Source: Pectobacterium zantedeschiae
GTDB taxonomy: Bacteria > Pseudomonadota > Gammaproteobacteria > Enterobacterales > Enterobacteriaceae
Direction of reading: 5' to 3'
Assembly (NCBI RefSeq): GCF_004137795.1
Contig: NZ_NWTM01000001.1
Location: 2,407,229 to 2,471,228, forward strand
Length of the DNA stretch: 64,000 nucleotides
The notes beneath the pieces were generated by a model. That model did no database searches. It was not told the origin of the DNA and worked only from the letters and a program-made list of their open reading frames with translations. Every line of letters starts with the position of its first letter. Position 1 is the stretch's first letter. The position numbers and the translations under genes were made by a program. This document shows positions 29,981 through 39,364 of the stretch, piece by piece.

Positions 29981-31336
29981 CTAGAGACGAGAGAAATCAT
30001 TGAAAAGTGCGAGTCCCATTAACAACATCAGCAACACTGTACCAATGCGATAGCTAACGTCCTGCACACGCTCAGAAACCGGCCTGCCCTTCAGCTTTTC
30101 AACCGCAAGAAAGAGCAGGTGTCCACCATCCAATACCGGCAGAGGGAACAGATTGATGATCCCCAAATTGACACTGATTAAGGCCAAAAACATCAGGTAA
30201 TAAATCAATCCATAATCTGCTGACATTCCAGCCCCCTGAGCAATCGAAATAGGACCACTCAGGTTATTTAGCTTAACATCACCCATAACCAGTTTCCCTA
30301 ACATACTGACGGTCAATTTCATCAGTTGCCAGGTTTTATCTGTTGCCTGATAGGCAGCACTGAACGGCCCATACTGGCGCACAGTCCTGTATTCTTCAGG
30401 CAGCGGCGTCACGCTTGGCATAACACCAGCCAGACCTTCAACTCTGCCACTTCCCACAGATTTGCTGTCTGGCGTTAACGTCAACGGTACCGCGGCACCG
30501 TGTCGATCCACCTCCAGAGCAATAGATTGTCCGGGGTTATCACGCACGGCGATAACAAAATCACGCCATTGCGCTAGCGCCTGCCCGTCGACTTTAACGA
30601 TCCTATCCCCGACTTGCAAACCTGCTTTTTCCGCCGCCGAACCGGCCTGCACTTGATGCAATACAGGCTCGATTTGCGGACCGCGCGGGATAATCCCGAG
30701 CGATGCGGCAGGATCTTGCTTATCAGGCTCAAACTGCCACTCACGCAAATCCAGCGTTTTCTGGATAACACGATCGGAGCCTAAAGGTGCAGTTCCGATC
30801 ACGACATCGCTATCGCCGATTTTACCGATCAACGCCAGACGCGCGGTATCCCAATCAGGCGTTTCGATACCATCAACAGACTTTAGTTCCATTCCTGCTG
30901 ACATTTCCGCCTGCGCCGCGATGGAATTGGGCAGTATTTCACCCACTACCGGCCGCACGCCCGGCACACCGAGAATAAACACCAGCCAGTACGCCACAAT
31001 GGCAAACAGGAAATTAGCGATCGGACCGGCGCTGACAATAGCCGCCCGTTGCCAGACAGTTTTACTATTAAATGATTGGTGGCGAAACTCTGGCGCTACC
31101 GTGTCGACACGCTCATCCAGCATCTTCACGTAGCCGCCAAGCGGGATCAGCGCAATCACGAATTCCGTACCGGTACGGTCGCGGCGACGCCATAGTGCGC
31201 GGCCAAAGCCGACAGAGAAGCGTTCCACCTTCACACCACAGCGACGAGCCACCCAAAAATGTCCAAACTCATGGACGGTGACCAACACACCCAGTGCGAT
31301 GATAAACGCGGCAAGATTCCAGAGAAAACTCAGCAT
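29981..31336 (-). CDS. rseP: Regulated intramembrane zinc protease RseP
   Basis: Site-2 protease that cleaves the sigma-E anti-sigma factor RseA within the membrane after DegS; also clears signal peptide remnants. The zinc site His-Glu-Phe-Gly-His is at residues 22-26 in the first membrane helix and the third ligand in Val-Leu-Asp-Gly-Gly near the last helices. Two tandem PDZ domains fill the centre. 451 aa, one more than E. coli. It follows cdsA by 21 bases, the standard order. Confidence 0.97.
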   Translation of the reverse strand: MLSFLWNLAAFIIALGVLVTVHEFGHFWVARRCGVKVERFSVGFGRALWRRRDRTGTEFVIALIPLGGYVKMLDERVDTVAPEFRHQSFNSKTVWQRAAIVSAGPIANFLFAIVAYWLVFILGVPGVRPVVGEILPNSIAAQAEMSAGMELKSVDGIETPDWDTARLALIGKIGDSDVVIGTAPLGSDRVIQKTLDLREWQFEPDKQDPAASLGIIPRGPQIEPVLHQVQAGSAAEKAGLQVGDRIVKVDGQALAQWRDFVIAVRDNPGQSIALEVDRHGAAVPLTLTPDSKSVGSGRVEGLAGVMPSVTPLPEEYRTVRQYGPFSAAYQATDKTWQLMKLTVSMLGKLVMGDVKLNNLSGPISIAQGAGMSADYGLIYYLMFLALISVNLGIINLFPLPVLDGGHLLFLAVEKLKGRPVSERVQDVSYRIGTVLLMLLMGLALFNDFSRL

Positions 31337-31357
31337 AAATAGCTCTACCGCTTTATT

Positions 31358-32215
31358 CTAAGCCACTTTAAACAACAGCAGCATCAGGCAAGAGAACACA
31401 GGAACCGCAGCCGTCAGGCTATCGATACGATCGAGCACGCCACCATGCCCCGGAATCAAATGGCTACTGTCTTTAATGCCAGCCTCGCGTTTGAACATGC
31501 TTTCCGTCAAATCACCCAATACCGAGGCCAGCGCAGCGGCGATAGAACATATCAACAACGTCGCTGGCGCTATCGTTAATGGGGCATAGAGGCTAAACAG
31601 CACGGAGATTAGCGCTGAAGTTGCCAGGCCGCCGAGAAAGCCTTCCCAGGTTTTGCCAGGCGAGACTTTTGGCGCAAGTTTACGCTTACCAAACAACTTG
31701 CCGAACATATAGGCACCGCTGTCCGCACCCCAGACCAGCAGCATGACGTACAACAGCCACCAGGCACCAGCGAATGGATTAATCGCGTAATCGTAATGAC
31801 GAAGCGCAACCATGCCCCAAAAAAACGGCACGATCGTCATGATGCCAAACACGAGTCGCAGTGCGCGTGAATGACGCCAGAAAGAGGCGGAAGCTGGGTA
31901 GAACAGAACCAACAGCAGAGCAACACCCCACCACACTAGTGATGACCAGAGCGCGATACTGATTTGCGGAATATGAACGGAATAATGGTAGGCCGGGAGC
32001 GATAACAGCATCAGCGCCAGCAAGAAGCCACAAAGGATCGCGAGCCACAGGCGTTGACCATAAGAGGCAAAACCCGCCAGTTGACCCCATTCCCATGCTG
32101 CCAGCATACAAACAGCCAGCGTCACAAGCGTGAATCCCAGAGGAGGCAGCAAGAAAAGTGCTGCAATAACAATCGGGATCAAAATAAAAGCAGTAATCAG
32201 GCGATACTTCAGCAA
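31358..32215 (-). CDS. cdsA: Phosphatidate cytidylyltransferase
   Basis: Makes CDP-diacylglycerol from CTP and phosphatidic acid, the branch point for all phospholipids. 285 aa, integral membrane, with multiple hydrophobic helices. The family signature is visible near the C-terminus (Ser-Pro-Gly-Lys-Thr-Trp-Glu-Gly, then Pro-Gly-His-Gly-Gly-Val-Leu-Asp-Arg-Ile-Asp-Ser). It follows uppS by nine bases and precedes rseP. Confidence 0.97.
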   Translation of the reverse strand: MLKYRLITAFILIPIVIAALFLLPPLGFTLVTLAVCMLAAWEWGQLAGFASYGQRLWLAILCGFLLALMLLSLPAYHYSVHIPQISIALWSSLVWWGVALLLVLFYPASASFWRHSRALRLVFGIMTIVPFFWGMVALRHYDYAINPFAGAWWLLYVMLLVWGADSGAYMFGKLFGKRKLAPKVSPGKTWEGFLGGLATSALISVLFSLYAPLTIAPATLLICSIAAALASVLGDLTESMFKREAGIKDSSHLIPGHGGVLDRIDSLTAAVPVFSCLMLLLFKVA

Positions 32216-32224
32216 AAGTTCCCC

Positions 32225-32986
32225 CTAGGATGCATCAGCATCGATAGGTGTTGTTCCCCCGAAGCGGCGCTCGCGTTGTGCAAAAGCATTCAGCGCACCT
32301 TCAAAGACTTGTTCATCGAAATCAGGCCAGAGGACATCAGTGAAGTAAAGTTCAGCATAAGCAATTTGCCACAGAAGAAAATTACTGATGCGGTGTTCTC
32401 CACCGGTTCTGATCACCAAATCAACCGGAGCCAGCTCATTCAGACAGATGTACTGACATAATGACGCTTCATTAATGCTATCAGGCCGCAGAATACCTTC
32501 TTGCACCTGCTCTGCAAGTTGCCGTACTCCCTGAATAATATCCCAACGGCCGCCATAATTCGCGGCAATATTCAGTGTTAGCCCCTGATTCTTTTCTGTC
32601 AGCAATTCTGAACGACGAATTCGCTCTTGTAAACGCGGGCTGAAACGGCCGATATCGCCAATCACCCGCAAGCGAACATTGTGTTTGTGCAGGCTTTTCA
32701 CTTCGCTATCCAGCGCCCGAACAAACAGCTCCATGAGTGCGGAAACTTCCTGCGCCGGACGATTCCAGTTTTCACTGCTAAATGCGTAAAGTGTCAGTGC
32801 ATCCAGCCCTTGGCTCACTGCGAAACTGACTGAACGTCGCACAGCCTTTACACCAGCCTGATGGCCAAAAATCCGCATCTTCCCCCGGCTTTTTGCCCAG
32901 CGACCATTGCCATCCATAATAATGGCAACATGCCGTGGCCCGGCGAGTGGCAGATCGTTAGTATTCTTTTGATTATCGGACGGCAT
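32225..32986 (-). CDS. uppS: Undecaprenyl diphosphate synthase
   Basis: cis-Prenyltransferase making the C55 carrier lipid for peptidoglycan and O-antigen. 253 aa, E. coli length. The catalytic aspartate is in Ile-Met-Asp-Gly-Asn-Gly-Arg-Trp-Ala near residue 25, and the Arg-Thr-Gly-Gly-Glu-His-Arg-Ile-Ser-Asn-Phe motif near residue 190 binds isopentenyl diphosphate. It heads the uppS-cdsA-rseP-bamA series, separated from dxr by a terminator. Confidence 0.97.
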   Translation of the reverse strand: MPSDNQKNTNDLPLAGPRHVAIIMDGNGRWAKSRGKMRIFGHQAGVKAVRRSVSFAVSQGLDALTLYAFSSENWNRPAQEVSALMELFVRALDSEVKSLHKHNVRLRVIGDIGRFSPRLQERIRRSELLTEKNQGLTLNIAANYGGRWDIIQGVRQLAEQVQEGILRPDSINEASLCQYICLNELAPVDLVIRTGGEHRISNFLLWQIAYAELYFTDVLWPDFDEQVFEGALNAFAQRERRFGGTTPIDADAS

Positions 32987-33052
32987 AACGCGTACTTATT
33001 TCCTCAAGCAAGAAATACAACAGTCCTTCCGTAACATCAGACCCCGTAGCGC

Positions 33053-33079
33053 AAAAAAAGCCGTGAACGATCACGGCTT
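33053..33079 (-). terminator. Terminator after dxr
   Basis: On the minus strand, AAGCCGTGA / TCACGGCTT with a four-base loop is followed by seven Ts. It would end dxr transcription before uppS, which must then have its own promoter in the short remaining gap or rely on read-through. Confidence 0.85.
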
Positions 33080-33183
33080 AGCTTCACGGTCGATTAAACA
33101 AATTTCGCATAATCAACCATTGAGTGGCGCAGACTATACCACCTCCACCGCACATGAACAAATTGTGCCATGGGTCTATCCGG

Positions 33184-34380
33184 CTACCGCGCGTAATGTG
33201 TCAGAGTCTGTGTTGCGACCTGTCTAGCCCAGTTGTCGATAAACAGAACATCATCAACACTGGCGGGTTCTGGCAATGCAAGCTGTTCAATAACATGCTG
33301 ATTTACCGCCGCAATATCCGTAAAGCGTATCTGCGACTGCAAAAATGCCGCCACCGCAATTTCATTCGCGGCGTTCAATGCTGTGGTGGCAGACTGTCCA
33401 TTATTACAAGCATCAATCGCCAACTGTAAACAAGGATAGCGCGCATAGTCTGGCGCCAAAAATGTCAGCGCGCCAATCTGGCAAAAATCTAACGCTTTTG
33501 CGCCCGATGCCACACGCTCAGGATAAGCCATTGCATGCGCAATCGGCGTACGCATATCGGGCGAGCCCAACTGCGCCAGAACGCTGCCATCACGGTAACG
33601 CACCATAGAATGAATGACCGACTGCGGATGAATAATCACTTCCATTTGTTCGGCAGAAGCATTAAACAACCAACGCGCTTCGATATACTCCAGCCCCTTG
33701 TTCATCATCGTGGCAGAATCAACCGAAATCTTGCGCCCCATTGACCAGTTTGGGTGCGCGCACGCCTGATCCGGTGTCATGTCTGTCAATGCCGACACGG
33801 GAGTTTCACGAAACGGCCCACCAGAACCGGTCAAAACAATACGTTCGACCCCATGTTGCGACAATGAAGCGTAGCCTAATTGACGCTGAATTTGCTCAGG
33901 TAAACTCTGAAAAATCGCATTATGTTCACTATCAATCGGTAAAAGTTGCGCACCGCTTTGCGCGACAGCATCCATAAAGAGACGCCCACAGGTGACCAGT
34001 GATTCTTTATTCGCCAACAACACCTGTTTTCCGGCATGTATTGCCGACAGCGTCGGTAACAGCCCGGCAGCACCCACAATCGCAGCCATGACCTGATCGA
34101 CACCGTCAAGTGCAGCAAGCTCGCACGCCGCCTGTTCTCCTGCCAGAACCTCTGTTTTGCAGCCGTATTCCGCCAATTGCTGACGCAGAGCAGTGGCAGA
34201 GGCTTCATCAGCCATTGATGCATAGATAGGTTGGAAAGTGAGGCACTGTTCCAGCATCAGTTTGACGTTATAACCAGCGGATAGCGCACGTACGGCAAAT
34301 TTATCGGGGTTGGCTTTAATTACAGCCAGAGAACTGACGCCAATAGAGCCAGTGGAACCAAGAATTGTCAGTTGCTTCAT
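33184..34380 (-). CDS. dxr: 1-deoxy-D-xylulose 5-phosphate reductoisomerase
   Basis: Second enzyme of the non-mevalonate isoprenoid pathway, reducing DXP to methylerythritol phosphate with NADPH. 398 aa, E. coli length. The NADPH-binding Leu-Gly-Ser-Thr-Gly-Ser-Ile-Gly is at residues 7-14; the metal and substrate residues lie in Pro-Ile-Asp-Ser-Glu-His-Asn-Ala and the Ser-Met-Val flexible-loop region. It is monocistronic here, with a terminator on its 3' side and an ERIC element on its 5' side. Confidence 0.97.
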   Translation of the reverse strand: MKQLTILGSTGSIGVSSLAVIKANPDKFAVRALSAGYNVKLMLEQCLTFQPIYASMADEASATALRQQLAEYGCKTEVLAGEQAACELAALDGVDQVMAAIVGAAGLLPTLSAIHAGKQVLLANKESLVTCGRLFMDAVAQSGAQLLPIDSEHNAIFQSLPEQIQRQLGYASLSQHGVERIVLTGSGGPFRETPVSALTDMTPDQACAHPNWSMGRKISVDSATMMNKGLEYIEARWLFNASAEQMEVIIHPQSVIHSMVRYRDGSVLAQLGSPDMRTPIAHAMAYPERVASGAKALDFCQIGALTFLAPDYARYPCLQLAIDACNNGQSATTALNAANEIAVAAFLQSQIRFTDIAAVNQHVIEQLALPEPASVDDVLFIDNWARQVATQTLTHYAR

Positions 34381-34556
34381 TAAAAATGCTCTGAATAACC
34401 GGATTTGATGACAGGAAGGTACACGAGTCTGAGACGATTACCATGATATATCTCTGCGATTGATCACAGTCACGACCATTGCAGGCATATACATAGCAAA
34501 AAATTGTTTACTGCCCAGAGGGACTAGCCTTCACCCATTCATTGCATAACTACTGT
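34381..34556. other. dxr upstream spacer
   Basis: About 175 bases between dxr and the ERIC element, probably holding the dxr promoter; no motif strong enough to mark was found. With the ERIC element and the frr terminator this makes up the 442-base gap between dxr and frr. Confidence 0.4.
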
Positions 34557-34755
34557 AATACTCTCAATAATTCGAGTTTCAGGCAGGCGGGAAGGCATCC
34601 CGATGAGCTTACTCAGGTAAGTGATTCGGGTGACTGACAAATCTGCCTTTGGCAGATTTGAACGCTGCTTGCGTGGGCTCTAACGGGGTAGGGCCCACGC
34701 AAGTTGGCCGAGTATCGTAGCCAACGCACATGCAACTTGAGGTATGACGAGTATA
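34557..34755. repeat. ERIC-type repeat, long form
   Basis: The core GATGAGCTTACTCAGGTAAG (around 34602-34621) with the following GATTCGGGTGA matches the ERIC core targeted by the classical ERIC primers, and the right end (CATGCAACTTGAGGTATGACG then AGTATA) matches the ERIC terminus. About 90 bases between the core and the right arm are an insertion also present in the 59190 copy. Left end is approximate. Confidence 0.8.
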
Positions 34756-34774
34756 AAAAATAAAGCGCCGCCGG

Positions 34775-34797
34775 AAAAAGGGAAAGCCCCAGCTTCC
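34775..34797 (-). terminator. Probable terminator after frr
   Basis: On the minus strand GGAAGC...GCTTTCC (one bulge) is followed by CTTTTT, 26 bases beyond the frr stop. Modest stem, so only moderate confidence. Confidence 0.5.
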
Positions 34798-34822
34798 TGC
34801 GACGCAATATCTAACAGGCTGA

Positions 34823-35380
34823 TTAAAACTCCATCAGCTCCGCTTCTTTTTCTGCCAGTGCGACGTCTACTTTCTTAATGAAGATGTCAGTCAATTTCTG
34901 CACATCGTCCTGAGCACGACGTTCTTCATCTTCACTGATCGCTTTGTCTTTCAACAGTGCTTTAAACTTGTCGTTAGCATCACGGCGCACGTTGCGTACA
35001 GAGATACGCCCCTGCTCTGCTTCGCCACGAACCACTTTGATCAGATCTTTACGACGCTCTTCCGTCAGCGGTGGCAACGGAACGCGGATGACAGTACCAG
35101 CAGAAGATGGATTCAGACCGAGGTCAGAAGCCATGATCGCTTTCTCAACCGCGGGACCAAGCGTACGATCGAATACTGAAATCGCCAGCGTACGGGAGTC
35201 TTCTACCACGACGTTAGCGAGTTGGCGCAATGGCGTTGCGCTGCCATAGTATTCAACCTGAATGCCATCAAGAATACTAGGCGATGCACGTCCAGTACGG
35301 ATTCTGTTGATCTGGTTTTTAAACGCTTCAACACATTTGTCCATGCGCGTTTCAGCATCTTTTCTGATTTCATTAGTCAC
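34823..35380 (-). CDS. frr: Ribosome recycling factor
   Basis: Splits post-termination ribosomes with EF-G. 185 aa, E. coli length, all-helical with the two-domain tRNA-like shape known for the family; Arg-Thr-Gly-Arg-Ala-Ser-Pro at about 31-37 and Val-Arg-Asn-Val-Arg-Arg-Asp-Ala-Asn near 129 are conserved. It follows pyrH with a 125-base gap, the normal rpsB-tsf-pyrH-frr order. Confidence 0.98.
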   Translation of the reverse strand: MTNEIRKDAETRMDKCVEAFKNQINRIRTGRASPSILDGIQVEYYGSATPLRQLANVVVEDSRTLAISVFDRTLGPAVEKAIMASDLGLNPSSAGTVIRVPLPPLTEERRKDLIKVVRGEAEQGRISVRNVRRDANDKFKALLKDKAISEDEERRAQDDVQKLTDIFIKKVDVALAEKEAELMEF

Positions 35381-35505
35381 GTTGTGAACCCTTGAAAACT
35401 GGTTGCCTGGCAGGCCATGTCAGTACATGACCCGGTGAATAATTAATGCCAGCGCTCGGCTGGCGTATGGCGCAATACTGACAATATATTACCCCATAAT
35501 TGACG

Positions 35506-36231
35506 TTACTGGCTGATCAACGTCCCTTCTTTTTCACCCATGACAACACGACGCAGTGCGCCGGGCTTGTTCATGTTGAAAACACGGATTGGCAAATTAT
35601 GATCGCGTGCCAGCGTGAACGCAGCAAGATCCATCACTTTCAGTTCACGTTCTAACACGTCTTGATAGGTTAGCGTTTCATACATCGTCGCTGAAGGATC
35701 TTGTACCGGATCGGCAGAATAGACGCCATCGACCTTGGTCGCTTTCAATACAACATCCGCTTCAATCTCAATGCCGCGCAGGCAAGCTGCGGAATCAGTG
35801 GTAAAGAAAGGATTGCCTGTTCCGGCGGAGAAAATCACCACGCGATTATTACGCAGCAGGCTGATCGCCTCTGCCCAACTATAGTTGTCACAGACGCCAT
35901 TCAGGGGAATCGCAGACATCAGGCGAGCGTTCACATAGGCACGGTGCAACGCATCACGCATTGCCAGACCATTCATGACGGTCGCCAGCATTCCCATGTG
36001 GTCGCCCACAACGCGGTTCATACCCGCTTTAGCCAGACCCGCGCCACGAAACAGGTTACCACCGCCGATAACCACACCGACTTGAATGCCTAACTCAACC
36101 AGTTCTTTCACTTCCTGAGCCATGCGATCCAGAATGCTCGCATCGATACCAAAACCTTCAGTTCCCTGTAAAGCTTCGCCACTGAGCTTCAGCAGGATTC
36201 GTTGATAGACGGGTTTTGCATTGGTTGCCAT
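35506..36231 (-). CDS. pyrH: UMP kinase
   Basis: Hexameric bacterial UMP kinase of the amino-acid kinase family, regulated by GTP and UTP in E. coli. 241 aa, E. coli length. Lys-Leu-Ser-Gly-Glu-Ala-Leu-Gln-Gly near the N-terminus binds phosphate, with Ile-Gly-Gly-Gly-Asn-Leu-Phe-Arg-Gly and Thr-Gly-Asn-Pro-Phe-Phe-Thr-Thr-Asp further on. It lies between tsf and frr, with a terminator from tsf upstream. Confidence 0.98.
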   Translation of the reverse strand: MATNAKPVYQRILLKLSGEALQGTEGFGIDASILDRMAQEVKELVELGIQVGVVIGGGNLFRGAGLAKAGMNRVVGDHMGMLATVMNGLAMRDALHRAYVNARLMSAIPLNGVCDNYSWAEAISLLRNNRVVIFSAGTGNPFFTTDSAACLRGIEIEADVVLKATKVDGVYSADPVQDPSATMYETLTYQDVLERELKVMDLAAFTLARDHNLPIRVFNMNKPGALRRVVMGEKEGTLISQ

Positions 36232-36363
36232 GGTGTTCTTATCCTACAGGCTGTCGTGGTATTGGGGGGGTGTATAAATCAATACTGTAAAAATCAAAAC
36301 TGCTCCACCTGGCTCCCATCTGAATACAGGAAGCCAAGCGAACTAAAACGAGTGAGGCTAGAT

Positions 36364-36397
36364 AAAAAGGAACCGCCAACTGGCGGCTCTTTTTTTA
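36364..36397 (-). terminator. Terminator after tsf
   Basis: On the minus strand, AGCCGCCA/TGGCGGTT is followed by CCTTTTT directly after the tsf stop, separating rpsB-tsf from pyrH. Confidence 0.8.
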
Positions 36398-36400
36398 CTA

Positions 36401-37252
36401 TTAAGACTGCTTACTCATTGCTGCAACTTCAGCAGCAAAGTCAGTCTCAACTTTCTCAATACCTTCACCTACTTCGAAGCGGATGAAGTTAGTCACGTCA
36501 GCATTATGCTCTTTCAGCAGTTGACCAACAGACTTAGCTGGATCCATAACGAAAGGCTGACCAGTCAGAGAAACTTCGCCGGTGAATTTCTTCATGCGGC
36601 CTTCAACCATTTTCTCTGCGATTTCTTTCGGCTTGCCAGACTGCATCGCGATTTCTAACTGAACCTGGTACTCTTTCTCTACCACTTCAGCAGACACGTC
36701 TTCTGGCTTAACGAATTCAGGCTTGCTTGCAGCAACGTGCATAGCTAGGTGTTTAACCAGCTCTTCGTCAGCACCTTTAGCGGCAACCAGAACACCAATG
36801 CGAGCACCGTGTTGGTAGTTACCCAGAACTTCGCCTTCCAGAGCAGAAACGCGGCGAATGTTGATGTTCTCACCGATTTTAGCAACCAGTGCAACACGCT
36901 CTTCTTCGAACTGTGCTTTCAGCACGTCAACATCAGTGATTTTGCCTGCAACCGCAGCGTCCAGCACTTTGTCAGCAAATGCCTGGAAACCACCATCTTT
37001 AGCAACGAAGTCAGTCTGGCAGTTAACTTCCAGAATCACAGCATAGTTACCGTCGATCTTAGTCTTGATTACGCCATCAGCAGCAACGTTGCCTGCTTTC
37101 TTCGCCGCTTTAATCGCGCCAGATTTACGCATGTTTTCAATTGCAAGCTCGATGTCGCCGTTAGCTTCAACCAGCGCTTTCTTACATTCCATCATGCCAG
37201 CAGCGGTACGCTCACGCAGCTCTTTTACCAGGGATGCGGTAATTTCAGCCAT
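36401..37252 (-). CDS. tsf: Translation elongation factor Ts
   Basis: Nucleotide exchange factor for EF-Tu. The start Met-Ala-Glu-Ile-Thr-Ala-Ser at 37252 gives 283 aa, the E. coli length; an ATG at 37297 adds 15 residues unrelated to the family. The Cys-Gln-Thr-Asp-Phe-Val motif contacting EF-Tu is near residues 78-83, and the N-terminal UBA-like domain with Thr-Ala-Ala-Gly-Met-Met-Glu-Cys-Lys is intact. Co-transcribed with rpsB through an attenuating hairpin. Confidence 0.98.
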   Translation of the reverse strand: MAEITASLVKELRERTAAGMMECKKALVEANGDIELAIENMRKSGAIKAAKKAGNVAADGVIKTKIDGNYAVILEVNCQTDFVAKDGGFQAFADKVLDAAVAGKITDVDVLKAQFEEERVALVAKIGENINIRRVSALEGEVLGNYQHGARIGVLVAAKGADEELVKHLAMHVAASKPEFVKPEDVSAEVVEKEYQVQLEIAMQSGKPKEIAEKMVEGRMKKFTGEVSLTGQPFVMDPAKSVGQLLKEHNADVTNFIRFEVGEGIEKVETDFAAEVAAMSKQS

Positions 37253-37311
37253 TCTAAAATCCTCGGAAGATTTGTCCTGCCCGGCCGTCACGACCAAACA
37301 GCTTTAAAAGT

Positions 37312-37337
37312 GAAAAAGGGGCCATAAAAAGGCCCCT
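37312..37337 (-). terminator. rpsB-tsf intercistronic attenuator
   Basis: On the minus strand AGGGGCC/GGCCCCT with a short loop runs into TTTTTC between rpsB and tsf. In E. coli an equivalent hairpin only partly terminates, setting the S2 to EF-Ts ratio; the same role is inferred here. Confidence 0.75.
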
Positions 37338-37386
37338 AACCAAACTAGTACTACCTGGTTAATAAGGGCTCAACGAGCCAGACTTA

Positions 37387-38226
<840 letters not shown>

Positions 38227-38456
38227 ATTTACACAAAGTGAGTTTAGTCGATGTGGTTAGATACCGTATAACCGATATCCAGCCGGATCATCGGCGCGCT
38301 TTATACCATAAATCTCCCCACGACACCAACTTTTGTTATTCTCCAATCCACTAATCCGAATGATAATTTGGCAAGCCAGCGGCAGGGCTGGTAACATAAG
38401 TTATTAGTTATCGCTCTTAATTTTCGTGCTTAACAGGCACCTGCGGACAATCATCA
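38227..38456. other. Divergent promoter region of rpsB and map
   Basis: About 230 bases between the rpsB leader and map, holding promoters for both directions. No gene is seen; the short open frame at 38142-38354 runs antisense through the rpsB leader and is not credible. Confidence 0.4.
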
Positions 38457-39251
38457 ATGGCAATTTCAATCAAAACCTCTGAAGACATCGAAAAAATGCG
38501 CGTAGCTGGTCGTCTGGCTGCCGAAGTCCTGGAAATCATAGAACCCCATGTCGTACCGGGCGTGAGTACCGCCGAATTAGACAGAATCTGTCATGATCAC
38601 ATCACCAACAAGCAGCAGGCCATTTCTGCTTGTCTGGGCTACCACGGCTTCCCAAAATCCGTCTGCATCTCCATCAATGAAGTGGTGTGCCACGGGATTC
38701 CTAGCGACGAGCGTATTTTAAAAGATGGCGATATCGTCAACATCGACGTCACGGTGATCAAAGACGGCTTCCACGGCGATACGTCAAAAATGTTTATCGC
38801 AGGCAAACCAACCATTCTGGGCGAGCGCCTCTGCCGCATCACGCAGGAAAGCCTCTATCTGGCACTGAAAATGGTTAAGCCGGGTATCCGCCTGCGTACG
38901 CTGGGCAAGGCAATTCAACAGTTTGCGGAAGGGAATAACTTCTCCGTGGTGCGTGAGTATTGTGGTCACGGCATCGGTAAGGGCTTCCACGAAGAGCCAC
39001 AGGTCCTGCACTACGATGCAGATGACGGCGGCGTGGTATTGCAGGCAGGTATGGCCTTTACGATCGAACCTATGCTTAATGCCGGAGATTTCCGCATTCG
39101 TACGATGAAAGACGGCTGGACGGTAAAAACCAAAGATCGTAGCTTGTCGGCACAGTACGAGCATACTATTGTGGTAACCGATAACGGCTGTGAAATAATG
39201 ACGTTGCGAAAGGATGACACCATCCCCAACATCATCACGCATGAACAGTAA
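38457..39251 (+). CDS. map: Methionine aminopeptidase type I
   Basis: Removes the initiator Met from nascent proteins; essential in E. coli. 264 aa, E. coli length. The metal ligands are visible: Asp in Asn-Ile-Asp-Val-Thr, Asp in Gly-Asp-Thr-Ser-Lys, His in Gly-His-Gly-Ile-Gly, and Glu in Thr-Ile-Glu-Pro-Met and Tyr-Glu-His-Thr-Ile. It faces away from rpsB and is followed by a terminator and then glnD. Confidence 0.98.
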   Translation: MAISIKTSEDIEKMRVAGRLAAEVLEIIEPHVVPGVSTAELDRICHDHITNKQQAISACLGYHGFPKSVCISINEVVCHGIPSDERILKDGDIVNIDVTVIKDGFHGDTSKMFIAGKPTILGERLCRITQESLYLALKMVKPGIRLRTLGKAIQQFAEGNNFSVVREYCGHGIGKGFHEEPQVLHYDADDGGVVLQAGMAFTIEPMLNAGDFRIRTMKDGWTVKTKDRSLSAQYEHTIVVTDNGCEIMTLRKDDTIPNIITHEQ

Positions 39252-39256
39252 ACACT

Positions 39257-39281
39257 AAGCCGGCAGATGCCGGCTTTTTTT
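39257..39281 (+). terminator. Terminator after map
   Basis: AAGCCGGCA / TGCCGGCTT followed by seven Ts, five bases after the map stop. It should separate map from glnD. Confidence 0.85.
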
Positions 39282-39284
39282 ATG

Positions 39285-39352
39285 GCGTGCAAAAAGCACG
39301 CCTCTCTTCGGGCCGTCGCAAGCGACGTTGAAAAACGCGCTCTGCGTTTTTT
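39285..39352 (+). promoter_or_regulatory. Three small hairpins directly ahead of glnD
   Basis: GCGTGC/GCACGC (39285-39301), CGTCGC/GCGACG (39314-39327) and AAAAACGC/GCGTTTTT (39331-39352) follow one another. The last is terminator-like and its T-run touches the first possible glnD start codon. They could act as a tandem terminator or a leader attenuator; which is unknown. Confidence 0.45.
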
Positions 39353-39364
39353 ATGGGCTGCGCT

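Noticed and set aside
34613-34807. 64-codon frame in the dxr-frr spacer
   Set aside because: It is the translation of an ERIC repeat.
36749-37327. 192-codon antisense frame within tsf
   Set aside because: Opposite-strand shadow of a highly expressed gene.
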